Shown piece by piece: positions 1 through 8,412 of a stretch of DNA of 64,000 nucleotides (its first letter is position 1; the number at the start of each line of letters is the position of its first letter). The notes under the pieces were generated by a model. The model was not told the origin of the DNA and did no database searches. It saw only the letters and a program-made list of their open reading frames with translations. The stretch comes from Chitinispirillaceae bacterium (lineage in GTDB: Bacteria; Fibrobacterota; Chitinivibrionia; Chitinivibrionales; Chitinispirillaceae): assembly GCA_016929595.1 (NCBI GenBank), contig JAFGIN010000193.1:79735-143734 (forward strand). Direction: 5' to 3'. Position numbers and translations under genes: made by a program.

Positions 1-1756
1 TTTGTACCGGCTTTTGTGATTGTGTGACAATGAATATCAGTTTGTTTGACTGATCAGGATTTTTTGAAGAGTAATACGTAATTGTGTAAACACCTGGTTC
101 AAGCCCGGAGATGTTTTCTTCACTTATTATTATCTGTGAATAATCCGGAGAGATAGTCACCCCATTCCAGTGTGTTCCGGCATCAAGTTTTTGAGCGGTA
201 TCAAATGATGGGCCCTTGATGTAAAAGTTAACAATTGCTTTAACTGTGTCAATTACTTCGCCGGATACATCACAGGAGAGAGAACCCTGAGTCACTTTTT
301 CGTACAGGTCATATTGAACACCACCTGCAGGATAATCTGATTTTGTATAAAAAAGGTTACTGCTGGTGCGAAGATTGATCGATGTCACCATTTTAAAATT
401 TGAGCCGCAGCAGTGACGTTCTGCAAAAAACAGTTTGAAACTATACGATTTACCCTGAGTAAGTCCCAGTGTATCCAGGTCAACAGACCGTTCGATTGGT
501 CCATGAATACCGCCGATATCGACTACCAGCTGGCTGTCGATAAATACCCACACATCATCATCACCCCGGAAATAAAACGTCTGACCTTTACGGTATTCAA
601 ATTCACATCCCAGCTCCATTACAAAGTGAAAATTGTGTTCATACCCCTGGTTTCCGTCAGCCCAGTTTGGATTGGCAACAGAACCTGCGTCGTCGAGATG
701 TTTAAAGTCGTCAATGGGAAAAAATGAGCTGGTCTGATATTCATGCAGGCCGTCATCGTTTTTATGGAGTACTATATTGCAGCATCGTTCATTTGTATAT
801 CCTCCCGTAAATTTTTCTGTAGTAAACCATTCACTGAGAGCCTTAACGGTAGAGTCTGAGGGATCATGGACCGGTTTGCCGTTGCTGCCCAGTTTCGTTT
901 TTACAATTCCCGGAACAAAATTGGTTACTGTCCCTCCAAAATCGATATGATTTCCAATATCCCAAACTTTTGCGGCCAGGGTAATTGGCGGGCAGTCGGC
1001 GACTCTCCCTGGAAATGTTTCAGATAGCACCGGTGGTCCTTCAGGGTAGGGCATTGGCAGGAGCCAGAGAGTGTCGGTTTTATCGAATAATCCGGAAAAG
1101 TCGATGTACGTTGTGTCATTGAGACCCATCGCGCCGTATCCGATACTGTCTGATGTATTGAAAAAATAAAGTATCGGAGTAGTAGTTGTATCAAGGTGAA
1201 CGTAACTGAACCAGCCACAAAGATTGGGGACGCCCCGCATTTTAATGGATATATTTTCTGTGCCTTTGAGTACTACACGGGGGGCTCCGAGATCCCAGGG
1301 ACTGAAAAACCTTACGACTTTGCCAGGTGGGGGGACAGATACAATTCTGGGTGGTTTTTTTAAGTCGTCAACGTAGATCCAGAGCTCACTGGCATTGGAA
1401 TGTTCCGTGAGAATCTCCTTGAAATTCATCTGTTGTGAACCATCAGGATATTTGGCGCTGCTGTCATACTGAACATACTTTGTCGTTTCATAGCTGACAA
1501 GATTAAACCGGTCGTTGGTGCTGCTGTCTACTTCATTGAAAGTGTAGGTAAACCAATCGCCAGCCTCACGGGACATTGGAACTCCCGGGTACCAGTAAGG
1601 GTTGTACTGAACATAAAGCCCAAATGCAAGACGGGCACTATCTGAGGCCCACGGATGAAGAACATGAATGGTAAGTTCGGCCCTGGGAATCAGATGCATT
1701 ACAGCTACGAATAGTGCAGCGAAAAAAACTTTTTGAAAACGAAAAACAGGATCCAT
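1..1756 (-). CDS. Fibro-slime domain secreted protein, 3' end beyond window
   Basis: The reading frame is open from an ATG at 1756 to the window edge, so about 585 residues are visible and the C-terminus is missing. It starts with a signal peptide (MDPVFRFQKVFFAALFVAVM, then HLIPRA). The first 250 residues are beta-rich and aromatic. The second half carries the fibro-slime signature: a paired-Cys segment (NERCCN), FYFRGDDDVWVFIDSQLVVD, IGGIHG, LTQGKSYSFKLFFAERH, and a CCGSNF motif. This domain is known from Fibrobacter surface and cellulose-associated proteins and resembles PA14 folds, so extracellular carbohydrate or surface binding is likely. After it comes an Ig-like stretch near the window edge. 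The domain call is firm; the substrate is unknown. No upstream partner is close, since a 450-base gap and tRNA genes precede it. Confidence 0.88.
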   Translation of the reverse strand, partial: MDPVFRFQKVFFAALFVAVMHLIPRAELTIHVLHPWASDSARLAFGLYVQYNPYWYPGVPMSREAGDWFTYTFNEVDSSTNDRFNLVSYETTKYVQYDSSAKYPDGSQQMNFKEILTEHSNASELWIYVDDLKKPPRIVSVPPPGKVVRFFSPWDLGAPRVVLKGTENISIKMRGVPNLCGWFSYVHLDTTTTPILYFFNTSDSIGYGAMGLNDTTYIDFSGLFDKTDTLWLLPMPYPEGPPVLSETFPGRVADCPPITLAAKVWDIGNHIDFGGTVTNFVPGIVKTKLGSNGKPVHDPSDSTVKALSEWFTTEKFTGGYTNERCCNIVLHKNDDGLHEYQTSSFFPIDDFKHLDDAGSVANPNWADGNQGYEHNFHFVMELGCEFEYRKGQTFYFRGDDDVWVFIDSQLVVDIGGIHGPIERSVDLDTLGLTQGKSYSFKLFFAERHCCGSNFKMVTSINLRTSSNLFYTKSDYPAGGVQYDLYEKVTQGSLSCDVSGEVIDTVKAIVNFYIKGPSFDTAQKLDAGTHWNGVTISPDYSQIIISEENISGLEPGVYTITYYSSKNPDQSNKLIFIVTQSQKPVQ

Positions 1757-2204
1757 GGAGTGATTCCATTCAAAAAAAGTGACAGAAAAACCGGTTGTAT
1801 AAAGTTAGTGATGATTATGGACAATTAAGTATACTTTATTTTGAATTTCCGTTGAAAGACCCTTCAACAGAATACCTGTTAAAAAAAACTGGCTATCAAA
1901 AAAGGTTTCATCAAATGTAGCAGGTTGAAAAATACAAAAATGTAAGAATTCACGACAGGTACAACCTGATATGGATTCTTAAATAGTACAGTACCGAAAA
2001 TCTTGATTCTAAATAAAAGCTTCTTTCTTGATGGTTCCGGAAGAGTAGTACTACGTACGCTTCAGTTTACCACTTTTTGCAAGTGTATCCGCTATCGACC
2101 TTGTTACACCTTTTCTGCGTAAAACATTGCCGTTATTTTGAAAAACATCAATTGTGTCTGCAATAGCAGGTACAGATTAATTTACAGATTTTGATAATTT
2201 CGGG
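1757..2204. other. Gene-free stretch between fibro-slime gene and tRNAs
   Basis: No convincing gene. It is AT-rich and should hold the promoter of the fibro-slime gene. On the minus strand about 2051-2173 is an open stretch of about 40 codons without a start codon. It ends with IADTLAKSGKLKRT and a TAG, reads like coding sequence, and may be the tail of a lost gene. This is not certain. Confidence 0.4.
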
Positions 2205-2237
2205 TAAAAAAAAGCCCTCCGTTAAAGAAGGGCTTTT
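2205..2237 (-). terminator. Rho-independent terminator of the tRNA pair
   Basis: On the minus strand AAAAGCCCT pairs with AGGGCTTTT across a 10-base loop and is followed by a run of about eight T. It begins right at the CCA end of tRNA-Glu and fits the end of the two-tRNA transcript. Confidence 0.8.
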
Positions 2238-2312
2238 GGTAGCGCTACGGGGAATCGAACCCCGGTTTGATGGCTGAGAACCATCCGTCCTGGGCCACTA
2301 GACGATAGCGCC
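2237..2312 (-). tRNA. tRNA-Glu (anticodon CUC)
   Basis: A 76-base cloverleaf on the minus strand. Acceptor GGCGCTA pairs with TAGCGCT (one G-U at the end). The anticodon stem GATGG/CCATC encloses loop TTCTCAG, giving anticodon CTC, and the T arm is GGGGTTCGATTCCCC. The CCA end is encoded. It lies 7 bases downstream of tRNA-Gln and is probably co-transcribed with it. CUC decodes GAG; another tRNA-Glu (UUC) must lie elsewhere. Confidence 0.93.
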
Positions 2313-2319
2313 GGAAAAG

Positions 2320-2393
2320 TGGCTGGGGTGCAAGGATTTGAACCTCGATAGCTGGAGCCAGAATCCAGAGTCTTGCCATTGGACGACACCCCA
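2320..2393 (-). tRNA. tRNA-Gln (anticodon CUG)
   Basis: A 74-base cloverleaf on the minus strand with encoded CCA. Acceptor TGGGGTG pairs with CACCCCA, the anticodon stem CTGGA/TCCAG encloses TTCTGGC (anticodon CTG), and the T loop is GTTCAAATC. It is the first gene of a two-tRNA unit with a good promoter a few bases upstream. Confidence 0.93.
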
Positions 2394-2405
2394 AAGTTGT
2401 GTTCT

Positions 2406-2434
2406 AATATAATTTTTTTTTAATTACAGTGCAA
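2406..2434 (-). promoter_or_regulatory. Sigma70-type promoter of tRNA-Gln/tRNA-Glu
   Basis: On the minus strand TTGCAC (2434-2429) and TATATT (2411-2406) are separated by exactly 17 bases of A/T-rich DNA. Predicted transcription start is near 2399, just ahead of the tRNA-Gln 5' end at 2393. The match and position are both good. Confidence 0.7.
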
Positions 2435-2456
2435 GATCCATGAACGAGAAAATAAA

Positions 2457-3455
2457 TCAACAATTAAAGCAGGAAACAAGATGACTTTCTCCGGCGTCCT
2501 TAAGATCAGGATATGATTCGAGGCACCTTTCTGTTCTCTTGGGGCACCGGGGATAATATGTACAGCCTTTTGCGGCTGATAAGGAGGAATTTTGCTCATC
2601 TTGAAGCCCCTGACCTTTGCTGGATCTTCCTTTTCCGGGGAGGGGAATACTTTCCAGCAGCAATCTGGTATAAGGATGTAAAGGAGAATTAAAAATCTGC
2701 TCTTCAGTGCCAGATTCAACAATTTTTCCCATGTACATGACTCCAAGCCTGTTTGCTAGATGACGGACAACGGCCAGATCATGTGATATAAAAATCATTG
2801 TAAGATTGAAGTCTTTCTGAAGATCCTGCAGAAGATTGATAATCTGTGCCTGAATTGATACATCCAGCGCACTCACTGGCTCATCTGCGATAACGACCTC
2901 AGGTTCTGTTATGAAGGCGCGAGCTATACCGATTCGCTGCCGCTGACCACCGGAAAATTCATGCGGAAAGCGGTGAAGGTATTCGCTGGAGAGGCCGACC
3001 TTTGATAGCATCTGCCCAATCCGATCAGAACGTTCTTTTTTTGCATAATCATGAATGACAAGCGGTTCTTCAAGAATAGATTCAATGGTCATTCGCGGAT
3101 CAAGAGAACTGTAAGGATCCTGAAAAACAACCTGAAGGTGCTTTCTCAGCTCTTTTTTTCCTTTTTTATCCAGATCGTTCCAGTTTACTGGTGTTTGGTT
3201 CCATGGTCCGATTGCAAGATCGATCGTTCCTGAAGTTTTCGGGGTCAGGCCAAGAATCGTTTGCGCTGTGGTCGTTTTTCCACATCCTGATTCACCAACC
3301 AGCGCGAACATCTCTCCTTTATTCACCGAAAACGAGATATCATCGACAGCCTTTACACACCCTTGAATGTTACTGAACACCCCTTTTCTTATGGGAAAAT
3401 GAACTTTCAGATTATTGACAGAAATGACTGGCGGCCGTGTCTGCTGGTTATTCAT
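2457..3455 (-). CDS. oppF: Oligopeptide/dipeptide ABC transporter ATPase, OppF/DppF type
   Basis: 332 residues, the normal length for OppF/DppF. It powers peptide (or nickel or similar solute) uptake at the inner membrane as a heterodimer with the OppD-type subunit encoded just upstream. Visible motifs in order: Walker A GESGCGKTTT (about residue 53), Q-loop VFQDPYSSLDPR, ABC signature FSGGQRQRIGIARA, Walker B VVIADEPVSALD, H-loop ISHDLAVV. The C-terminal oligo-HPY region (SPLHPYTRLLLESIP) is followed by the usual cysteine cluster (C-YYPRC-C). The ATG lies inside the end of oppD (8-base overlap), which indicates translational coupling. No permease or binding protein gene is next to the pair, so the partner subunits must be elsewhere. 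The substrate cannot be told from the sequence. Confidence 0.93.
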   Translation of the reverse strand: MNNQQTRPPVISVNNLKVHFPIRKGVFSNIQGCVKAVDDISFSVNKGEMFALVGESGCGKTTTAQTILGLTPKTSGTIDLAIGPWNQTPVNWNDLDKKGKKELRKHLQVVFQDPYSSLDPRMTIESILEEPLVIHDYAKKERSDRIGQMLSKVGLSSEYLHRFPHEFSGGQRQRIGIARAFITEPEVVIADEPVSALDVSIQAQIINLLQDLQKDFNLTMIFISHDLAVVRHLANRLGVMYMGKIVESGTEEQIFNSPLHPYTRLLLESIPLPGKGRSSKGQGLQDEQNSSLSAAKGCTYYPRCPKRTERCLESYPDLKDAGESHLVSCFNC

Positions 3456-4416
3456 ATAGAAAGCACCTTACCTGGTGATTATTTGCCGTGTTGAATATAG
3501 GCGGTTCAGATGTTCTGCACCGATCCATGCAGCGGTTGCATCGGGGATGAAACGGGCATCCACCCGGGATGGAACTGAGTGTCGGTACATCACCGGGTAT
3601 GACATTGAGTCGTTGCTTTTTGCCGTGAAGATGAGGAATTGTTTCGAGAAGATTTATCGTATAGGGATGCTGCGGTGAATCGAAGAGCACGTTTACAGGA
3701 GCGTATTCCATCAGGAGACCGGCATACATGACCATCACATTGTGTGCAATATCACCAACAATGCCAAGATTATGGGTGATCATGATCATGCTCATATCTT
3801 TACTTTGCTGAAGTGTGTGCAGCAGATCAAGTATCTTTGCCTGAACCGTCACATCAAGTGCGGTTGTTGGTTCATCTGCAATGAGTAGCTTCGGTGAGCA
3901 CACAAGTGCCATTGCGATCATCACCCGTTGACGCATTCCGCCGCTGAGTTGATGCGGAAAACTTGAAACTACCCGTTCGGTATCTGCAATCCCGACCTCT
4001 TTTAAGATTTGATGTGTCATATCCAGTGAGGTTGATTTTGGTACCGAAAGATGAGTATGTATACTCTCCTGTATCTGCATTCCGCAGGTAAATACGGGAT
4101 TGAGAGAGGTCATCGGATCCTGAAAGATGAGCGAGATCAAGCCCCCCCTTATTGAGCGCATCTCTTTTTCGGGCAACGCTAAAAGATTTCTGCCATTGAA
4201 ATGTATCTCACCCTTTTCGATAAATCCATAGGGAGCGGGGATCAGTCTCATAATTGAAAGTGCAGTAAGTGACTTTCCACATCCCGATTCTCCAACGATC
4301 CCCAGTGTTGTCTTCTCCTCCAGAGAAAAAGAGAGACCCCGGACTGCTTTTAAGACCTTTTTATCGATGGTCTTGAATGAAACTTGAAGGTCACGGCAAG
4401 AGATACAATCTGACAG
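3448..4416 (-). CDS. oppD: Oligopeptide/dipeptide ABC transporter ATPase, OppD/DppD type, CTG start
   Basis: 322 residues if read from a CTG at 4416. Walker A is GESGCGKSLT (encoded near 4290-4265), then Q-loop IFQDPMTSLNP, signature LSGGMRQRVMIAMAL, Walker B LLIADEPTTALD, H-loop ITHNLGIV and the C-terminal oligo-HPY segment with Cys residues. The first in-frame ATG (4251) lies after the Walker A motif and would give a dead protein, so it cannot be the start. The frame upstream has no ATG, GTG or TTG before a stop near 4475. The CTG at 4416 is preceded by GGGAGG with 5-base spacing and gives an N-terminus (M-SDCISCRDLQVSF) that matches the family. Start choice is inference; the family is certain. 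Overlaps oppF by 8 bases. Confidence 0.88.
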   Translation of the reverse strand: MSDCISCRDLQVSFKTIDKKVLKAVRGLSFSLEEKTTLGIVGESGCGKSLTALSIMRLIPAPYGFIEKGEIHFNGRNLLALPEKEMRSIRGGLISLIFQDPMTSLNPVFTCGMQIQESIHTHLSVPKSTSLDMTHQILKEVGIADTERVVSSFPHQLSGGMRQRVMIAMALVCSPKLLIADEPTTALDVTVQAKILDLLHTLQQSKDMSMIMITHNLGIVGDIAHNVMVMYAGLLMEYAPVNVLFDSPQHPYTINLLETIPHLHGKKQRLNVIPGDVPTLSSIPGGCPFHPRCNRCMDRCRTSEPPIFNTANNHQVRCFLYE

Positions 4417-4421
4417 AGCTG

Positions 4422-4427
4422 CCTCCC
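4422..4427 (-). promoter_or_regulatory. Strong ribosome binding site deciding the oppD CTG start
   Basis: GGGAGG on the minus strand, 5 bases before the CTG at 4416. It is the only good Shine-Dalgarno sequence ahead of the Walker A codons and is the main argument for a CTG start. Confidence 0.55.
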
Positions 4428-4780
4428 GAATGCTGGCGTCTATGGTTGAGTTTTCAGTGATTCGAATTCTAAAAATAACAGATTATATGTTTGATTACAA
4501 TTTTAAACTAAAATTGTTTTCCAGAGCTCTCGGGGATAATGGTAGCGGGAAATGGTGACCTCCTTCGTATAAAGCTACGGAGCGCAGGCGGGTATGGGTG
4601 GGGTATTACGCGTGTATTACCACGTAGGGGCATTTTTATAAATGCCCGTCCGGATAATATCTCAAACGCAGATTCAACATAATAAGAGTGTAATAGTGTA
4701 TGTAAATGATTTCAGAATAGTGTCGGAGTTTGTCATGTGCACAATTTAAGACACTGTGATTATTCCGGGAGAGAAAAAGG
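4428..4780. other. Gene-free stretch with two palindromes
   Basis: No gene seen on either strand. It holds the likely promoter of the oppDF pair and two hairpin-forming sequences (listed separately). The stretch around 4540-4660 is richer in G than its surroundings, which suggests an inserted repeat element. Confidence 0.45.
4560..4647. repeat. Possible REP-like palindromic element
   Basis: Two hairpins in an intergenic region: CTCC-TTC-GTA / TAC-GGAG (4560-4582) and a perfect 8-base stem GGGCATTT / AAATGCCC (4628-4647, 4-base loop) preceded by GTAG. The style recalls REP-type extragenic palindromes found in many environmental genomes. No second copy was seen in this window, so repeat status is unproven. 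Confidence 0.3.
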
Positions 4781-4814
4781 AAAAACCCCTGACCGCTACA
4801 GGTCAGGGGTTTTT
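4781..4814. terminator. Terminator after the repeat-rich lipoprotein gene
   Basis: A perfect 14-base inverted repeat, AAAAACCCCTGACC / GGTCAGGGGTTTTT, with a 6-base loop. Runs of A and T flank it, so it can work in both directions. It lies 32 bases past the stop of the minus-strand gene ending at 4846. Confidence 0.85.
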
Positions 4815-4845
4815 GTCTATAAAGGTGATTTATTTCGAGAAAACA

Positions 4846-6492
4846 TCATTCAGGATTTCTGCTGATGACAGATAATGGAATTGAATGATAGTTAATGGTT
4901 CTGTATGCAGATGCTTTGTTTCCGGCTGCATCACTGACAGAATATTGCCTGATTGCAAAATCTTCGAACTGCTGCATGGTAATGGAGACTTTTGATGTGA
5001 TGTCTCCATCTAAATTATCAATTGCCGTGTAGCCCGGTTCCTGAAACAGTGAGTCATTTGTATAGCTGATTTCGAGCGGGCCTTTTAACTTTATCACGGG
5101 TGGAACAGTGTCAATACTCTGTGTAGTTGTGTAAATGATAATACGGGTTTTCGAGACTGTGTGCCCGGCTTTATCTGAAACAGTATATGTTACGCTATAC
5201 ACACCCGCGACGGTAGAGTCATGAAAACCACTGATATGAATGGAATCGGTCAGGTCTCCCTCAGTACTGTCATAGGCTGTAGCACCAAATTCATGATAGG
5301 GACCGTATAAGGGAATGATTACTGTATCCGGACCTTTTAATGTCAGAACAGGGAAATCAGTATCGGGAGTAGTAATGGTATCAGCTAACAAGCCACTTTT
5401 TATTGTAAACTGGAAGTATGATGGGGAAGACATGATTGTAGTATCACCATACATCCTGCGGGCACGTAATCTGACCTGATAAAAGCCGTCTTTAGGGTAT
5501 TCGATAGTTAACAGCTGGCCAAGCAGGTAAGAATTGTATATGGTATCCATATCAACTGTTCGAAATACTTCCCAGTAGTAATAGAGTGAATCCCTGTAGG
5601 CTGAGCCATCAGTCGCAAGTGACAATGCATAGCAGCGGGGAGGATTGGTTTGAGTTAATTTGTAACCATAAATGTAGGGTACAGAAGGAGTCGGGATGGT
5701 ATCTGAAGGAGGAGTAATAACTGTATCAATTAATAAACCGTTACGTATTGAAAAACAGAGACTGTCTGAATAATAAGATTTTGCAGCAGTATCACCATAC
5801 ATTCTTCTGGCACGAACAAATACAGAGTAGAATCCGTCCTGGGGGTATTCAAGTGTCAATATATGACCACGCCGGTAAGAGGAATCATACAATGCCCTGT
5901 TATTATTTCTAAAAACTGACCATTCGTAATACAAAGAATCCGGATAAACGGACCCATCAGTTGCAAATGTTAATTCTCTGCACCGGGGAGGATTTGATGA
6001 AGTTAACTTATAATTGTAAATGTATGGAGTTGAAGGTACCGGGATGGTATCTGACGGAGGCTGATATCCTTCAATGTACCCTTCAATGATCGCTGTGCCA
6101 CCGGGTTGACGTAAAATGATTTTGATATATGTTTCCTGGCCTGCATAGATATTGGCATAGGAATCTCCATAATACATCAGTTTCTTTCCGCTGGTTCCAT
6201 ATACGAAGACTTCAAAGTGACGATTAAATCCGGCAGGAACATTTTCGATTACACCGTAAATTGATGAATAGTTGATGTACAATTGCTGGCGTATGGTTCT
6301 CATGCTATCACCAGATATTTCAACATATGCCTCAGAAATTGCAGTATCAAGACCCTTAGGTATAGCAATCGCAATTTTAATCGATTCCGACTTGCCTGTT
6401 ATCTGATGTTCACTACTCGCCGGGTTCTCTGAACATTGTGATACAAAAAGAGAAAATGATGCTGCTAACATTGTCAAAAGCGTCTTTTTCAT
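4846..6492 (-). CDS. Surface lipoprotein with two tandem repeats and two DUF5011-like Ig domains
   Basis: 548 residues. The N-terminus MKKTLLTMLAASFSLFVSQC is a lipoprotein-like signal (Cys 20), though the lipobox is imperfect. After a beta domain of about 130 residues come two copies of a roughly 100-residue unit, each starting SDTIP-P-PYIY-YKLT--NPPRC and containing DSLYY-W-VFR and GFY-V--RARRMYGDT. The last 190 residues form two domains with the pattern P-I-LKGP ... GATAYDSTEGDLT or GYTAIDNLDGDIT ... VSDAAGN, typical of DUF5011/HYR Ig-like folds. A structural or binding role at the cell surface is likely; no catalytic motif is visible. The start is supported by AAGGAGG 7 bases upstream. 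It stands alone, with a terminator behind it. Confidence 0.75.
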   Translation of the reverse strand: MKKTLLTMLAASFSLFVSQCSENPASSEHQITGKSESIKIAIAIPKGLDTAISEAYVEISGDSMRTIRQQLYINYSSIYGVIENVPAGFNRHFEVFVYGTSGKKLMYYGDSYANIYAGQETYIKIILRQPGGTAIIEGYIEGYQPPSDTIPVPSTPYIYNYKLTSSNPPRCRELTFATDGSVYPDSLYYEWSVFRNNNRALYDSSYRRGHILTLEYPQDGFYSVFVRARRMYGDTAAKSYYSDSLCFSIRNGLLIDTVITPPSDTIPTPSVPYIYGYKLTQTNPPRCYALSLATDGSAYRDSLYYYWEVFRTVDMDTIYNSYLLGQLLTIEYPKDGFYQVRLRARRMYGDTTIMSSPSYFQFTIKSGLLADTITTPDTDFPVLTLKGPDTVIIPLYGPYHEFGATAYDSTEGDLTDSIHISGFHDSTVAGVYSVTYTVSDKAGHTVSKTRIIIYTTTQSIDTVPPVIKLKGPLEISYTNDSLFQEPGYTAIDNLDGDITSKVSITMQQFEDFAIRQYSVSDAAGNKASAYRTINYHSIPLSVISRNPE

Positions 6493-6897
6493 GTATCCTC
6501 CTTAAACTATATAGGGTTAAAAAAAGTGTTGATTTGTTTACATTAATAAAGATACAACATTTGCTGATAATGTCAGGGATTTGAAGGGCATAAAGTGTTC
6601 TCGTTTTGAGAACAACTACCAGAACCTTTAAACGCTTCAATTACAGGCATACAAGAACAAAAACAGCAAAGATGATTAAGAGGTAGAAAAACTGATATTA
6701 TTCAATTGCTTTTATAAAAGGCGCGGGATTTGCAGCTATCGCTTCAGTAACTCACCTAAAAAAGGTTTTAAAATTGCGGGTTTGATTGAATAACATCCAG
6801 TGATAGTTACTCTGGAAATTTTTATGGAAATGATTCAGTATTATGGGAAAAAACCTTAGAAATCGAGTGTCCATGTTACTATACAAGAAGGTGGAAT
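6493..6897. other. Divergent intergenic region
   Basis: Lies between two divergently transcribed genes and must contain both promoters, but no clear -35/-10 pair could be fixed. An inverted pair AGTAACT ... AGTTACT is present (about 6747-6815). No gene or RNA was recognised. Confidence 0.35.
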
Positions 6898-8223
6898 ATG
6901 AAAATGCAGCCGGAATCGGAGAAGGTTTTATCCAACAACGAGGTTACAGAATTGAACGAAAATGTTTTGCTTCATCTCTACAGAACAATAAGCATTATAG
7001 CCTTACAAATGGTAAATGTAAGAGCCGCCCGGCAGCATCGCCTGGTTCCCTATAGTCTACGATTACTTTCAAATAATTTCTATTCTGAACGAGTTTACAT
7101 TACGCAGTTCACTGATTCGTGCGGGAAGTGCAGTATTTACTACAACTGGCAAAAGAGTAGCTCAGTCTCCGGTGTTGACTCAAAACAACAAACAATACCT
7201 TCAAGCTATGTGCATGATGAGTATTTAAAAGGTGGGGCAGTTCTTTTTGTCGGGTATAATGATGTAACAATAACTGCTATGGATGATAACAGGTTGAAAA
7301 TCTATCCCGGAATGTATGGAGAAATTCATATACCGATACAGAACAGGAAAAAAACCATAGGTGTATTGAGCTTCGATACCATGCAGAGGCGCATTATTCC
7401 TAATTTACAGTTATTACGTCCGATGAAAATAGCAGCACTGCTTCTGGCTAATATTCTCATTCTAAATCAGGAACAGAAAAAAAACAGCGGTAAGGTACCT
7501 TTTAATGATCCGTGTAACCTTCAGGAAATATCATCTTTACAAAAAATGGTAACAGTAAAAAATAGGCTCATTTCAACGGTGTCACATGAATTGCGGACTC
7601 CGCTGACGGGTATAATAGGGTTAACACAGGCATTACGTATGTCAGGTGTTTCTCTTACAGAAGAAGAGAAAGATACTTTCCTTGGCATTATCGAAAATGA
7701 AGGAAAAAGGCTGGCTGCCCTGATTCGCGATTTACTGGATATGTCGGTGAGTGAAATTGATGGGGTAAAACTTTCGTTGTCAAAGTTCAGTTTAAAAGAG
7801 CTGATATCAGAGATTGCCATGCTTATGGATAACTCATCGGGAAAAAGTGAAATCATAACGCAACTGAATAATGAGATCATTATACATGCGGATAAAGACA
7901 GGATTAAGCAGGTAATAATTATTCTCCTGGACAACGCACTGAAACATGGGGGCAACCGTTGTACCATAACTGCATCGCTGGACAACAAAGAAAAGTGCGT
8001 TGTGGTCAGGGTAACTGATAATGGTCAGGGAATTCTACCCGAGGATCAAAAGAGAGTGTTTGAATCTTTTTACACTACCGGTTCGCTTAGGAGAAAAAAG
8101 CCGGAGAGCACCGGGTTGGGGCTTTCTATTGCAAAGAAAATTATCGAGTCTCATGGAGGGAATATCTGGGTTGAGTCAATTCCCGGGAATGGATGCACAT
8201 TTTTAATTTCTATACCGACGTGA
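6898..8223 (+). CDS. Soluble sensor histidine kinase with GAF-like N-terminus
   Basis: 441 residues. It autophosphorylates on His and would pass phosphate to a response regulator. Residues about 20-200 look like a GAF-type sensor domain (MYGEIHIPIQNRKKTIGVLS near the end). There is no signal peptide or clear membrane segment, so it probably senses a cytoplasmic signal. The kinase core is complete: H-box STVSHELRTPLTGIIG, N-box ILLDNALKHGG, G1 VTDNGQGI, F-box FESFYT, G2 ESTGLGLSIAKKIIESHGG. The ATG is preceded by AGAAGGTGG. No response regulator gene lies nearby, so this is an orphan kinase. The signal is unknown. Confidence 0.88.
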   Translation: MKMQPESEKVLSNNEVTELNENVLLHLYRTISIIALQMVNVRAARQHRLVPYSLRLLSNNFYSERVYITQFTDSCGKCSIYYNWQKSSSVSGVDSKQQTIPSSYVHDEYLKGGAVLFVGYNDVTITAMDDNRLKIYPGMYGEIHIPIQNRKKTIGVLSFDTMQRRIIPNLQLLRPMKIAALLLANILILNQEQKKNSGKVPFNDPCNLQEISSLQKMVTVKNRLISTVSHELRTPLTGIIGLTQALRMSGVSLTEEEKDTFLGIIENEGKRLAALIRDLLDMSVSEIDGVKLSLSKFSLKELISEIAMLMDNSSGKSEIITQLNNEIIIHADKDRIKQVIIILLDNALKHGGNRCTITASLDNKEKCVVVRVTDNGQGILPEDQKRVFESFYTTGSLRRKKPESTGLGLSIAKKIIESHGGNIWVESIPGNGCTFLISIPT

Positions 8224-8367
8224 TCCACTTCTGATTCAAAAATTAACAAATGTTGTGTAAAGATATTGTGATTGTAAATCCCTATCAGGGGGCGCTCATG
8301 CCACACAATCTGCATAATTCAGGGATTTGTTTTCGATAAAACCCTGTAATTAAAAATTCTGAAGTAA

Positions 8368-8395
8368 AAAAAGGCGTTTTTGCAAACGCCTTTTT
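8368..8395. terminator. Bidirectional terminator between kinase gene and glgC
   Basis: AAAAAGGCGTTT / AAACGCCTTTTT with a 4-base loop: a perfect 12-base stem with T runs on both strands. It sits between two convergent genes and serves both. Confidence 0.85.
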
Positions 8396-8412
8396 AAAAT
8401 TTAGTTGAAAAG

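Noticed and set aside
413..727. Plus-strand open frame inside the left-edge gene
   Set aside because: The minus strand is clearly coding for the fibro-slime domain; the plus frame is its shadow.
6843..7055. Open frame overlapping the start of the histidine kinase gene
   Set aside because: It has no ribosome site and is out of frame with the kinase, which has AGAAGGTGG before its ATG.
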